Of a stretch of DNA of 64,000 nucleotides, positions 40,901 through 52,221 are shown piece by piece. The DNA is taken from contig NC_088301.1 of NCBI RefSeq assembly GCF_032854445.1, positions 55,477,187-55,541,186 on the forward strand, written 5' to 3'. The DNA is from Liolophura sinensis. Lineage: Eukaryota > Mollusca > Polyplacophora > Chitonida > Chitonidae. Under the pieces are notes generated by a model. It saw nothing but the letters and a program-made list of their open reading frames with translations. It searched no databases and was not told the DNA's origin. The position numbers and the translations under genes are program-made. How positions within the stretch are numbered: the first letter of the stretch is position 1; the number at the start of each line of letters is the position of its first letter.

Positions 40901-41785
40901 TATCGTTTTTTAAAATTGAACAAATCTGTGTGTATATTTGTTGCTGGGAAAGGTTTGTTCTTACTGAAACGAAGAAGCCTTTAGGGCTAAGCACTCTGTA
41001 TATAATGTAATTTAGAGACCACAGTCTATTGATGAATGAATTTACCATTTCTAAGCAGCAGCTATGCAGCAGAAGGTCAATTAACCTGATGCTCAATCAG
41101 TGAACGACCTTATTCATCTATATAAATCCAGGTGACATAAGTAATGATGAATCCGCCTGGATGCACTCTATTCTTAACTGACACGTAGTAAATACAGAAC
41201 GGCAGACTAATGGGCATTAATATTAACATCATTTGGATTTACCTTGCAGAAACTCTCCTATTTGACAACACCAACTCGCTACTGGGGCCCAGCCTTGGTG
41301 AAGCATCGGCGGTTAGTTCATCACGTGCCCGGATTCGTGGTGGACCCCAATTTCGAAGACGCTAACAACGGTCTTACAAATCTAGGCTTCGTCAATGTAT
41401 CTGAATCATCGAGGATTCTTGAGGTAGATTATTTGCATTTTAGCGGTACTTTCTATTCTTGGTCAGTATTCGAGATATTTAATATTGGCAGCACTGTATA
41501 TGTGTTGGCTCTGAATATCTCTACCTTTGCGTGCACTCCGGAGTGTAAGCAAAGGTAGAGGTATTCAGAGCTGTATATATGTAAGGTATATTACGGTAGA
41601 GTAATGCTGTATTCCTGTTCTACATGTTAACTTTTTCTCAACAGACGAACTCAAGCCTTGGAAGTTTATCATACGGGAAGTTATCAAGAATGGATACCTT
41701 GTCTCTTGGAAATCCGTCTGATAGGTCACAACATTCCTTAGTCAGCGGACGTGCCTCGATATTTACAATTGAATCCAATGTATGA
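28952..41785 (+). CDS. SLC6-family Na+/Cl--dependent amino-acid or GABA/glycine-type transporter, sixteen exons
   Basis: Predicted exons: 28952-28972 (tentative), 32270-32410, 33018-33309, 33634-33777, 35349-35508, 36001-36133, 36782-36916, 37206-37309, 37608-37732, 38283-38395, 38927-39055, 39575-39674, 40147-40247, 40432-40608, 41250-41423, 41645-41785. They total 2190 bases, 729 residues plus stop, with matching phases. Twelve membrane segments are recognisable. TM1 holds the family signature [10 protein letters not shown] (91-100) with Gly where monoamine transporters have Asp, which points to amino-acid-type substrates. TM6 has [12 protein letters not shown] and TM8 has LGLDSQ (Na2-site Asp/Ser kept). 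The second extracellular loop has a Cys pair nine residues apart and four N-glycosylation sequons. The C-terminus IESNV is a class I PDZ ligand. In TM7 the Asn that helps bind Na1 in relatives appears to be Gly. The substrate cannot be fixed from sequence. The introns hold no other recognised gene. Confidence 0.94.
28973..32269 (+). other. Proposed first intron of the SLC6 gene
   Basis: A 3.3-kb AT-rich stretch between the tentative seven-codon first exon (donor GTGAGT after CAG at 28970-28972) and the exon at 32270. It contains only short open frames. If the first exon is wrong, the true start should be sought here. Confidence 0.45.
41508..41571. repeat. 64-bp near-perfect hairpin in the last SLC6 intron
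   Basis: Two 32-base arms (41508-41539 and 41540-41571) are inverted complements with three mismatches and no spacer. The left arm begins GCTCTGAATATCTCTACC and the right arm ends GGTATTCAGAGC. It sits between the last two coding exons. Confidence 0.9.
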
Positions 41786-43085
41786 AGCAGAGCGGACAAT
41801 TTTACACCTTGTGGACAATGAAAGTGGTCAAATATCACCCACTGAATTGTAATAACAAAACTTGCATGTTGCTGATTGTACTCTCAAAAGGCAATTCATT
41901 GAACAGAAAGTCTGTTGCGATGCTAGAATGTATTCTGTTACCATTGCATATTATTTTGCTAAATATAGCACACATATCAATATATTAAGTCAGCATAAAT
42001 ATAATATTAGAGTAAGAGAATATTACATTGAATTTGACTGTGCATTATGTTATAATAACAGAATACCTTTTAACATCACTCAGACAGCAAACTTTCTGTT
42101 AAAATTAACGGATTATTTTTTGAGTGTAACCATGACTGTCTGTCGACATTTCTCCCTTAAAACTTACCATCGCATATGGATATGATTGAAAGTCTTGCAA
42201 ACCAGATGATCACCATAAGAGAATGATTGAAAGTCTTTTTTGATCGAAATAATTATTTTTCTGACTGACTGCCACAATCTTTGATTAATACTTATTTCCT
42301 CCAATGTGTATTTAAGCTTACAAAAATTTCTTTCAATCAATAAGTTCAGATGTATATGTATTGAGCATTTATCCCTGATCGAGATCAAATGTTTATAAGG
42401 AATCCGTCCAGTCTCAGTGTCAGTTCTGAAATATAACCGTACCTGAATTCCGTTAACATGAACACTGTTCATAAGCGTCTTTCAATCATGGATTTCTTTA
42501 AACAATTGATGCGGACCAAATCACTGACAGAAGCTCAATGTGTATTACTCTACTTAGCCTATTTACCTCACACGATGCATCTAAATGTATATTTAATATG
42601 AAATATGTTTTCTGAGTCACATTAATTTCATGTTCACACCTTAAGAAATGAATGATGGACTGTATTATGTATACACAATTTTTATATATTAGAATAATAA
42701 CGTTTTTATTTCTGCTATTCGATGTCTTTTTATATTTTTTGCTGTCCAGTATTTCAAATTTGTATTAGTTAAACGTCAGATTTCTTGATAAGGACTAGCT
42801 CATTTATGTGTATTTATTTATTTGATTGGCGTTTTACGCCGTACTCAAGAATATTTCACTTATACGACGGCGGCAAGCATTATGGTGGGAGGAAACCGGG
42901 CAGAGCCCGGGGGAAACCCTCAACCATTTGCAGGTTGCTGCCAGACCTTCCGGCCGAGAGGAAGCCAGCATGAGCTGGACGGCATTTATGTGTAAGATAC
43001 AGGATTATCTCCAGCTGGAATGGTTCCATTCAGTGGAAAACAAACTCGCACATAAGGAATTCCCCAAGAAAATCATAGCTAAATA
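41786..43085. other. No gene; SLC6 3' UTR and one SINE
   Basis: Downstream of the TGA at 41783-41785. It contains the partner of the HEMK1-intron repeat at 41920-41980 and a headless SINE at 42801-42994. No clear AATAAA lies close to the stop, so the 3' end of the transcript is unknown. Confidence 0.5.
42801..42994 (-). mobile_element. Headless SINE with 12-bp target-site duplication
   Basis: Minus-strand body and (AAAT)n tail of the main SINE. It is flanked by CATTTATGTGTA at 42801-42812 and 42983-42994, so the inserted DNA is 42813-42982 (170 bp). The tRNA-like head is absent; the copy starts at GTCCAGCTCATGCTGG. Confidence 0.87.
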
Positions 43086-43914
43086 TTTACTAATGCATGT
43101 GGAATTTTGCTGGAAAAGTCATAGCTGAAAGTACACTCATGCAAGTCATGGCTGAATGTATAACAATGAAGGTAGAACTTCGCTGAACAGTCGTTGCTGA
43201 AAGTGTACTCATGCTAGTGGAATTCCGCTGGAAAATCATAGCTGAATGTATAACCATGCATGTGGAATTCCGCTGGAAAATCATAGCTGAATGTATAACC
43301 ATGCATGTAGAATTCCGCTGGAAAATCATAGCTGAATGTATAACCATGCATGTAGAATTCCGCTGGATAATCATAGCTTAATGTGTAACCATGTATGTGG
43401 TATTCCGCTGGAAAATCATAACTGAATGTATAACTATGTATATGAAATTCCCCTATCAAATCCGCTGGTAAATCATAGCTGAATGTATAACCATGCATGT
43501 GGAAATCCGCTGGTAAATCATAGCTGAATGTCGAACATGCATGTGGAATTTCGCTGGAAAATCATAGCTGAATGTATAACGACGCATGTGGAATTCCCCT
43601 ATAAAATCATAGCTGAATGTATAACCATGCACATGGAATTCCACTGAAAAATCATAGCTGAATATATAACCATGCATGTGGAATTCCGCTGGTAAATCAT
43701 AGCTGAATGTGGATCCATGCATGTGGAATTGCACTGGAAAGTCATAGCTGAATGTATACCCATGCATGTGGAATTCCGCTGGAAAATCATAGCTGAATGT
43801 GGAACCATGCATGTGGAATTCCGCTGAAAAGTCATAGCTGAATGTGTAACCATGCATGTGAAATTCCGCTGGAAAGTCATAGCTGAATGTATACCCATGA
43901 ATATAAACCATTTC
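43086..43914. repeat. Minisatellite, 45-bp unit, about 18 copies
   Basis: The unit contains CATGCATGTGGAATTCCGCT followed by GGAAAATCATAGCTGAATGT; copies vary by point changes and small indels. Because 45 is a multiple of three, several frames stay open on the minus strand and read as 15-residue repeats (for example HGYTFSYDFPAEFHM). No splice sites or start context support a gene, so I treat it as non-coding. Confidence 0.9.
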
Positions 43915-46061
43915 GCTTGGAATTCCAAAGGAAATTAATAAACTAAACCCGCTGGAATTCCGCTGACATGTCCATTACGCCCAAGGGCTGCATCTTGGGG
44001 TTCACAGTGTCCTGTGTTACCATGAGGCAATCTGTATTTATTTCATTAATCGGCATTTGTATAGCTTGAAGTAAGTTCACAAACACGATTTTTATTACAT
44101 ACACGGTTGGTGTACTTAAAACAATAGAATTTATTCATAAAGCACTTCAATGTTCATACAAAATTCTTCTAGATATTGTATAATAAATAAAAATGAAAGA
44201 AACGACATAATTTATGTATAAGTTCTTCGTAAACATTCTCTTTACTGTCTAATCACATAAGGCACCATTCTGATACTATAAGCGCTTCCTATTGCTTTGG
44301 TATATCATGGAGAAGAAAGGGTTGAATTTGGCGATACTGAGATATATGACAAAATTCAAAGAACATAACAAAAATACATAATCTTAATATCTTTCATATA
44401 TCATAATTTATGTATAATCACTTTTACTCTGATGAACTGCCTTAGGCACTTCTCCATACTGGATGAATATCGAACAAAGTCGTCTGAAAAAGATTTTGCC
44501 ACCTGGCGCATTAAACAAATGAAAGGATACCAACAGGCAAAAACAGAACTGTTCTTTAACTTAAGTCACAGAAATGACAGACAGATGCACAACAAACATG
44601 GTATTATCTCTCCTGGCGGAGTGCAAAACAAACAATAATTTGATAACAATAATGTGAACTTGTCTAACAAAAGGACAATTTACTTCGCAGTATTCCCACT
44701 TACATGTCCTCATTGGAGAGTTCTAACTATTCTCAAAGGGAGGTATAAAAGGTCATATTTACAAAATAATTTTGAATCATTTGTTTGTTGAATCTTAAAA
44801 GGTATAGCCGCACCTTTCGATTATATATAAACATCTGTTTTTTCTAAAAGTGGGACATTAGTAGTTATGAACTAATGTCGTCAGTATAAATAAAAACAGA
44901 AAGGAAACATCCAGAGAAAAACGCAATTTTTTACGGTACCCCAACATGGGGCAAGTTTTCCAGGTAACAAGTCCAGAATGAGGTAATGGGTATTACAAAA
45001 TGCTATAATCCACTGCATTGTTAGAAAAAGTGATGTCCTCTTTAGCGATCGTAAAAGATCATAGCACAATGATAACTGGACGGACACAATGAGTATTAAC
45101 GATATATGTTTAATTATTTACGACTGTTTACCAATTGACTTTCAGTGGCCGGCTTTGTGACTCACATGAAGCCAATGCTTTAGGTCACTGAACCACACAT
45201 TTCTATGCTCATTTCTGGTAAGCTGGATTAGATTTCAAAATTCATTTTCTACTTATGCGACCTTTTATCAGAATGCCTTTGAGCTAACTCACGTTTTGAG
45301 GTAGCAAATGTTAACTGTCGTAAATTTATGACAGAATGTCAACAATAACACCAAGCCTGCACACAAAAACCCCCAACTCAACAATTTTCGACGCCGGCGG
45401 TCAGGTCTATGGGTGGAGTAAACCGGAGCGGTCCGAACACATCCTATGAAATCTCAACACTGATGGAGACCTTCTAGCACGATACCTTAATTGTGATCAA
45501 TAGTTTTACGCTCCATGTACTTGTCTTTCACTTTGAATCTCCTACATAAAACTCAGGTGTATGTTTCTCTCATACATATATAGGGAACATTAACCTACAA
45601 ATAATGATAATACTAAATGTATAAAGAAATAAATAAATGACAAAAAGAAGAAAAAGTCTTGACACAAGTTGATATAAAGTGTCCTTGCTTCTTATGTTTC
45701 CAGGAAAAGTGAAATTTAAGAGCAGCATTTATCCCTGGAAACATGAACCACATTTGTTACATTTATTCCACTCCAATAATACATCGAATTTTCAGTTTTA
45801 GCAAATATTAACGATATACTTCAAATAGGATAACGGGTTCCGATCGGTGTTCAAGTCATCACGATTTTGGTCCTACCATTGTAACGATGCAGTGGCTTAG
45901 CGCGTGGCAGACAAACTCGGTGCTGGGGAGATCGCCAACAGTGCATCTTGGACATACAGAATTGTACTGATCTAGTTCACCATTACTCGCGTGTGCAAAC
46001 ACATGAAGAATGAAGTTATTATCTTCTTGGATAGTCCTCGTGTAGTCACAGAAAATGCATT
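43915..46061. other. No gene recognised
   Basis: Intergenic sequence between the minisatellite and the minus-strand exon array. A piece at about 45390-45444 looks like the 3' domain of another SINE (GACGCCGGCGGTCAGG, then GGGTGGAGTAAACCGGAG). TTTATT at about 45763 would give the exon at 46062 a polyadenylation signal on the minus strand. Confidence 0.5.
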
Positions 46062-46915
46062 TTAAGTGAAGACCCTTGACAAAGTTACCGGCCTGTATTC
46101 GCTATGGTACCCAATCTCGTCTAGTTGTGAATGTCTCGCGATGAATTGTTTCAGGGCTATTCTAGCAGTCTCAAGGTCTTCACACCTTTTCTTGAACGGC
46201 TCCAACGGTGGTATAGTGATATCTTCTCCTTGGAGGAGGCGTCGAAGCCGTGTGAGACCCCTGGCATCGCCATGTCCACTTTCAGCGCCATCTGGGCTAG
46301 AGGCGAGCCCTGTTGTACCACCAACTGAACAACTGCTACCGAACCCCTTTACGTGACTAACGACCGTGCCAGAGGTCAGTGCGCCGGGTGTGAACTTTTG
46401 GGTCCTGGTTAGTAAGGTGGCCAATGTCATCCCGGATGCATTTGTATCCTTGCTAGGCGATGACACAGACGAGCTACTGACTGTATTCCGACAAGTCAGA
46501 GCACTCGCATCTCTGCCTTTCTCTAACAAGCTAAGCAGCGTTTGAGATGCAGATCCAAAAGGCCGCCTTGTCGGTTGTACCGCGGGACTTGGAGGCGGTT
46601 CTTTTTTAACGATTTTTTGTAGATAAGAATCTGAAGAACGGTCCGTAATTAGTCGATTTTCGCTGACATAATCTTCTCTTAAACACGTACCATCATCTCC
46701 TTTCGAAGGTTCCGCCTTACAAACGAAGTTTGGCTCAACTGATGTTGAATTCCACTGGTATTCATACGCTACATCATCCACCGGCTCTTGTTTAATTCTC
46801 TTCCCGATCGAATTGTCGACTTCACCTTCGGACTGCAAAACATACTGCTCTTTATCACTGAATACAGCCTCTGTGCTTCGTGAATTCTGGTAAAAAGGTT
46901 CTGAGGAAATGGTTT
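46062..46915 (-). CDS. Terminal exon with sumoylation-type motifs (putative alternative C-terminus 5)
   Basis: Opened by the acceptor TTCCACAG (minus), it starts with two bases of a split codon, runs 283 codons and stops at 46062-46064. It has no recognised globular domain. It is Ser/Thr/Pro-rich with two PsiKxE sumoylation motifs in activator-like settings, RIKQEPVDD and IVKKEPPPSP, the second followed by SP. Near the end is a charged helical stretch (KKRCEDLETARIALKQFIAR). These features suggest a nuclear regulatory protein. No DUF3504 or BEN domain is present. The acceptor phase is the same as for the other terminal exons of this cluster, which is why I place it in the same putative gene. 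Exon reality rests on its length, codon quality and acceptor. Confidence 0.65.
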
Positions 46916-47647
46916 CTGTGGAACAGAAAACAAAGTATTAGAAAAAAAACCCCGCAGCATAGTTTTAATGTTATGGTACGCTAAATGTGACGTTCTGGTC
47001 ATATTCTTGATCAGTGACGTCTAATGAATTGCAATTAACATCACTGCATTTTGTAATCTAATTCTGCTTAAGCCTGGATGGTATAAGAGACGTGTAATTC
47101 GCTAGTAATTATGCATTTACATAAACGTTAGAAAAAAACCCTGATTGAGGTAAATTGACAACAGGCCACATTCCACAGGTTTCGTGTGACCATTTGCCAA
47201 CTATCATATTGTCGTCGCTGCTCTATTCTTACTCTATATGCTGCCCCAGAATTGCAATTTCACTACACATGGTGCATAGGACTAACGCAAGAATTTTTTC
47301 CCAAAAATAATTATAATTTTTGACTTAAGTTTTTATTAAGACTTATATGCGAAATCATCGGATGTGACGTCAGTCTCAGAACGTATTAATTACATAATGT
47401 TCTTTCTCGGAGCACTTGGGCAGAGAATTTGTGGATACTCCCGCGTTCACTGTTCGTGGTGCCATGCATGCTGACTGGATTTTGCGCTGCCTAGTGTTCG
47501 TTGAAGACCAGAAGCCTACGCCAACAAATATGCATGGAGTACATATCTATGTCACTTGTAGGAATCTTCGTCATTACCTTGCCAAAGGCCGGTGCATCGT
47601 CGCCTTGCATATTCCATGCATCTTTGGATTCTATTTAATTGCTTCTT

Positions 47648-47858
47648 TTAACGCAATATTGAAGAATTTTTCACTTATACGATGGTAGTCAGATTTATGG
47701 TGTATTTACTTATTCGATTGGTGTTTCACACCGTACTCAAGAATATTTCGCTTATACGACGAAACCGAGCAGAGCCGGGGGGGGGGGGGCGGGGGGGGAC
47801 CCAGACATTGCAGACAGACATTCCGGCCGCAGATGAAGACAGCATGAGCTGGGCTTAT
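47648..47858 (-). mobile_element. Two adjacent SINE body fragments
   Basis: A short piece at 47648-47699 (TTTCACTTATACGATGGTAG) is followed by a longer copy at 47700-47858 with the tail signature, GTACTCAAGAATATTTCGCT and an expanded G-run where the GC palindrome should be. The longer copy again stops at the head/body junction. Confidence 0.7.
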
Positions 47859-48221
47859 AAATAACTAAATAAATTTCTCTGACTGTACTATGATTCTGGT
47901 ATAATAAAGGAATAAAATAAGTATTCATCATGTCTTGTGTTTGAACAATACATTCTAATTATTTGTCGTTTTTGTAAGGGATCATAAAGGAATTAAGGAA
48001 TTTATAGAATAGATGTTCGTCAAAGCGGTATTTTTTGATCCTTTTATCCAGTGGTAGTTATTATAATTGTAAAACCTTCCAGATTAAAATACACCTGTTG
48101 TGGTCAACATTTCGCTCTGTACCATAACATTAGTTCATATATAGATATCAGTATGTTAATTTAGACTATACATTTCACTTACCAGATTTTAGCGTTGATA
48201 TTTAAAATATATTTGTATATA

Positions 48222-48452
48222 TTTGACTGGTCTTTTATATGCGGTACTCAAAAATAGTTCACTTATACGACGGAGGCCAGGACTATTGTGGAAGGAAGAC
48301 AGAACCCGGGGAAAGAGACGATCATCTGCAAGTTGTAGGAAGGCCTTCCCACGTGCGACCGGAGAGGAAGCCAGCGTAAGCTTGGCTTGAACTCACAGTG
48401 TGCTTCACGAGAAGCCCATTCACTCTTCCGCGCTAGCACGCTATCCCTGCGG
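48222..48452 (-). mobile_element. Diverged SINE with part of its tRNA-like head
   Basis: Tail-to-head order on the plus strand: TACTCAAAAATAGTTCACTT, GACCGGAGAGGAAGCCAGCG, then head-like TTGAACTCACAGTG and GCGCTAGCACGCTATCC. It is older than the 28.4-kb copy. Confidence 0.7.
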
Positions 48453-48454
48453 AT

Positions 48455-48722
48455 TTAAGAATGTAGGTATGCTTGGGGTTTCACGTCGTACTTAATTTTT
48501 CAGTCATATGACGACGAGGAGTCATTTGAAGACACTAGACATAACACCCCACACAATCATATTATACTGACATCGGGGCAACCTTGCTCTAACCTCTCAG
48601 TGCTGAGTGCCAAGTCAGGTAGCAGCAAGTACCATTTTTAAAGTCGTAGGAATTCTCCGGTTTGGTCCCGGGGTCTCGCGATTTCGAGACGGACGCTCTA
48701 ACCACCGAAGCGTTCCCGCCTT
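48455..48722 (-). mobile_element. Second tRNA-derived SINE family, copy 1
   Basis: Read on the minus strand it begins with a tRNA-like head, GCTTCGGTGGTTAGAGCGTC, a different head from the main SINE. It shares an internal block (CTAACCTCTCAGTGCTGAGT, then TGCCAAG) with 63475-63665. The tail side has ATATGACGACGAGGAGTC. Confidence 0.65.
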
Positions 48723-49360
48723 TAAGAAGAACAAGATATGTGCAAACATACAACAGGGATACCTCTAAATTACTATATTTGTATGGAATTCTTATTCAGT
48801 AGTTTAGCTTAACTATTAATGAACCCATAAAACGTCATTTCTTCACATAAATTCAAAAGTATGGATATTGGAAGTATTTTTGAATAAAACATGAGGGAAA
48901 GCAGAGAGAAGTGAACACGCTCTAAACTTGAATGTCCTGTAGAGTTGACAAAGCACACCAGCCTAAAGAAATCGTGAGTAGTTTAAACTAATAAATAATC
49001 GTCAAATAATGTTGTATATAACGACCATTGATAACTTTTTTGTCCCATTCACACAGTGTCTCTACAGCCCGGCTTACTTATTTCATCCGCACACGTGGGA
49101 TTTCAGCTATGGAATTTCAGACTTAAAAAAATCAGTTTTATAATCGACCAAAATAAGGTTGTTCCATACTTCCTCTCCATCTGTCCTCTAAGCCATAAAC
49201 TTATGCATTTAACTAGCAAAACCATCGGTGTTAGCTGGAACGTCGGATACGCCAAACACCCGAACTTTGCAACATTTCGGATAAAGACATCAAAAGAAAT
49301 CCCTCGTCACAAAAGACAATCCAAAGTTTTATTTCCAAGCACAGTTCCTCTGGATGATTC

Positions 49361-50307
49361 TTACTGGACATAGGGTTCAGGGAATGGAACGTCTTCCAAA
49401 GGCTCTGCCACGGTGAGACTATAGGTGGCTCGCTCTTTCATGGCCTTCAGTATACTGCTCACCATTCGCATTGGTGCCGGCGTCGGAGCTAACGTCAGCA
49501 CTCCAGTTTCCGCCAGTACACACAGCTGGTTATAAAACTTACTCAAAGCACCACAGCAGCCTGGCCTTAGCTTGGCATATTGTTTATAAGCACGGACAGG
49601 GCAGCGTTTTGGATCATCCGGTTCAGCTAAAGCCTCAAATGCTGACGGAGCGGTTGGATGTTTCCCAGGTTTACTTTTGGAGGCAGCAGCCGTTAACGTC
49701 AGATACTCCCGACCGTCGTCTTTGGTAAGCAATTCCACATCGCCCCACAAAAGATTGAAATGGTCAATTTTACTGATTAAAGAGTCCGAGAAATAATACG
49801 ATGTGATCCAGAACATAGCGATAAGAAGTGACTCAGTGTTGGACAGATCTACATCAAATATCTTATCTCTGAGTCCCATAAGCTCATCTCTGCTGAGGAA
49901 CGAAGACTCCTTGAGATCTTGTATTCGCTTTTTGTACGCTTCCTGGCTCTTCACGAACGACCCTGCAGCCACCGTCGAGACAGGATAACTCTTGTCACGT
50001 AAATGACGCTCTAAACTGTTTCGCACGGACTTCAGAGACTTCGGATCGTACTCGCCGCCATCTCTGGGCTTGAGTGACGTGTACATTTCTGCCAAAAGCT
50101 GATCAAGCTGGTCAGGTGGTATGTCTTCGATTTGCCTGTCATCCCTGTACGGTTCAGACTGTAGCCAGCCATAGAATATGTTGAGGTCGCTGCGAGTTTT
50201 CCGCATTGTCGCCGTTGTCCTGCCGCTGAAGGTGTCCTCAGCACCAGTGGGGAATGGGGATTGCATTACTTGTCCTGTAGACATCCGGACATCCTGTGTT
50301 GACGCAC
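49361..50307 (-). CDS. Terminal exon with a DUF3504 / Crypton-type recombinase-like domain (putative alternative C-terminus 4)
   Basis: The acceptor TTTGGTTTCCCAG (minus) is followed by two bases of a split codon, 314 codons and a TAA at 49361-49363. The protein has the core-binding half of the DUF3504 family (IEDIPPDQLDQLL, EYDPKSLKSVRNSLERHL) and then the start of the catalytic half (HFNLLWGDVEL, RCPVRAYKQY). DUF3504 proteins such as KIAA1958, QRICH1 and the ZMYM group derive from Crypton tyrosine recombinases. The position of the first catalytic Arg (before the HxxLxWxD block) is Lys here, and no HxxR or catalytic Tyr follows before the stop, so recombinase activity is unlikely; a DNA-binding or adaptor role is inferred. 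A polyadenylation hexamer lies some 30 bases downstream. Confidence 0.72.
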
Positions 50308-52221
50308 CTGGGAAACCAAAGACAATAGAATATATCGCCAACCATCAGCACCCCTAGACTAATCACGAAGGGCTGTCATGCATTCCCTAGGTAAGCCGCG
50401 CCATGAATGAATTAAATGGTCGTATACATTCTTGGGTTTTAGTAATGGAAAGATATGGACATCTTATATTGGTCCTATTTCGTGTCCAAACGCCAACAAT
50501 TGTTTTTCCTTGTTGTGCAAATACGACAATTGTTATTGAGTATTGGATGACTATGGTTCTGGCATATCTAAAACTCATGACTTACTGTGATATATTATCC
50601 ACTGCATAATGCAATATGCGATCCTCGATTATATGGGGGAAATTCAGTGTTTTACCTTGATAAAAATATCCCGTAAGATAACAACGAACAACTGACCCAC
50701 TCAAAGGTATGACACACTCAGTACAACAGTAAAGTATACTATAGTTAAACAGAAGTCTACAAATTTAAAGCAAAGCTTGTATTTATGGAAGATATGATGC
50801 TTTGAATTATTCTACTAAAATACCTACAAGTCGAATGACCGACCAAGATTAAATACTCGATGTCACAGATTATACATATACATGCAGATTTTAAAACGCT
50901 GTCCTTTACTGCATCACCTACCAATACTTTTATTAAAATAAAATACGGGCTATTACCTCAATATATAAAACAAGTAAAGTAAGATCATAATAGTAAGATC
51001 ATAATAGTAAAATATATCATCCCTCAACAACAGTAGAAGAAAGGTTTCTAAAGCTGATGTCCTTGGTGAATGTTTGCCGCCTCATTAACAGACTGTCGGC
51101 TGATCCTAATCTTACATGAAGGCCTTTGAGTGAGGAAACTATACGAAAAGTGAGATCAAACGTCATTTGTAAAGCAACACAGATTGCACACATTTTCATC
51201 AATGTTGTTTACACACCATTCCTTTTTTTTATGTTATCTCGGTCATCTTTACGGGTAGAAGACACTGGAGTGAATGGAGTAAACCACAGAACTTTGGGAA
51301 GTTAGAGAGGAACCTACGTTTGACATATAGGTTTTCACGCAATGCACACTGATGGAACGTAAAGTTCCAAATGCATGCTCTCACCAAGAAGGGAATCAGT
51401 GGAATATAGAAATTTGCGGTCCAAGTTTAAATGTTAACTTCTATATTTGCCAGCGGTTGGGAGTCTCAGTCCAGCACCTTACCACTGAGACATGTTCCAC
51501 TCCCTTGTTATACACATGGATGGCGGTTGGCTGAATGGTATAATTATATAATAGTACATATTTTCTATGAGGATCTTATAAGCCTTTCCATTATGCAAGC
51601 GTGAGACTAAGCATATGAACCTGAGGGTGTCCGTAAATGTGTAGGAAGCAAAGGAAAGGCTCCATACTCTTTCAGCCTTATATAGATAAGTGAAAACAAT
51701 ATAGCCAGTGGTGTTAATCGCCGAATATCTCCAACTTAGTGACTTTTGCTATCTTCAGCTCAATAAGTTTCAAACGTCTCATTCATGAAAACTTAACGAT
51801 GCTACACCTATATTTCACTACCTGTATTTTAAAACTGCAAATCTTCCTAACATGAATGAGGAGCTTAATCGTTTGTTCTGTATGAACACTTAAGTCCCCG
51901 GCAAGTCCACAGAACAACAAATACTTTTGACGGACTATCATTCAGACTACTGCTTCAGCTCTTGGCCAAGTTCAGTCTTCAGCTTTTTTTTTTTTTTTTA
52001 AATAAAGACATGGGTCAGTGACAATCTGCTGTACATGGGCACATTTGTTCACTCAAGGCCCGTAATTGTGTAGCGTGGTAAAGGTGAAAGACAGGACGAA
52101 TTTATCATACAAAAAAGAGCACCGTAGTCGAACATCAATATACAGTGTTATTAACAACGGAAATACACACCACTGCACAACCATCTAAACTTCATACATC
52201 ATTTAGCACTGTCGCATACAT
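50308..52221. other. No gene recognised
   Basis: Sequence between two terminal exons. Short open frames only; T-tract at about 51986-51999. Confidence 0.5.

Larger units (their letters stand above)
46916..49360. other. Intron or intergenic sequence rich in SINE fragments
   Basis: No exon recognised. It holds several minus-strand SINE pieces and a G-tract near 47777-47800. AATAAA on the minus strand at about 49328-49333, some 30 bases after the stop of the exon at 49361, is a plausible polyadenylation signal for that exon. Confidence 0.55.

Noticed and set aside
43090-43928. Several minus open frames of 94 to 151 codons
   Set aside because: All arise from the 45-bp minisatellite and overlap in different frames, so they are repeat artefacts.
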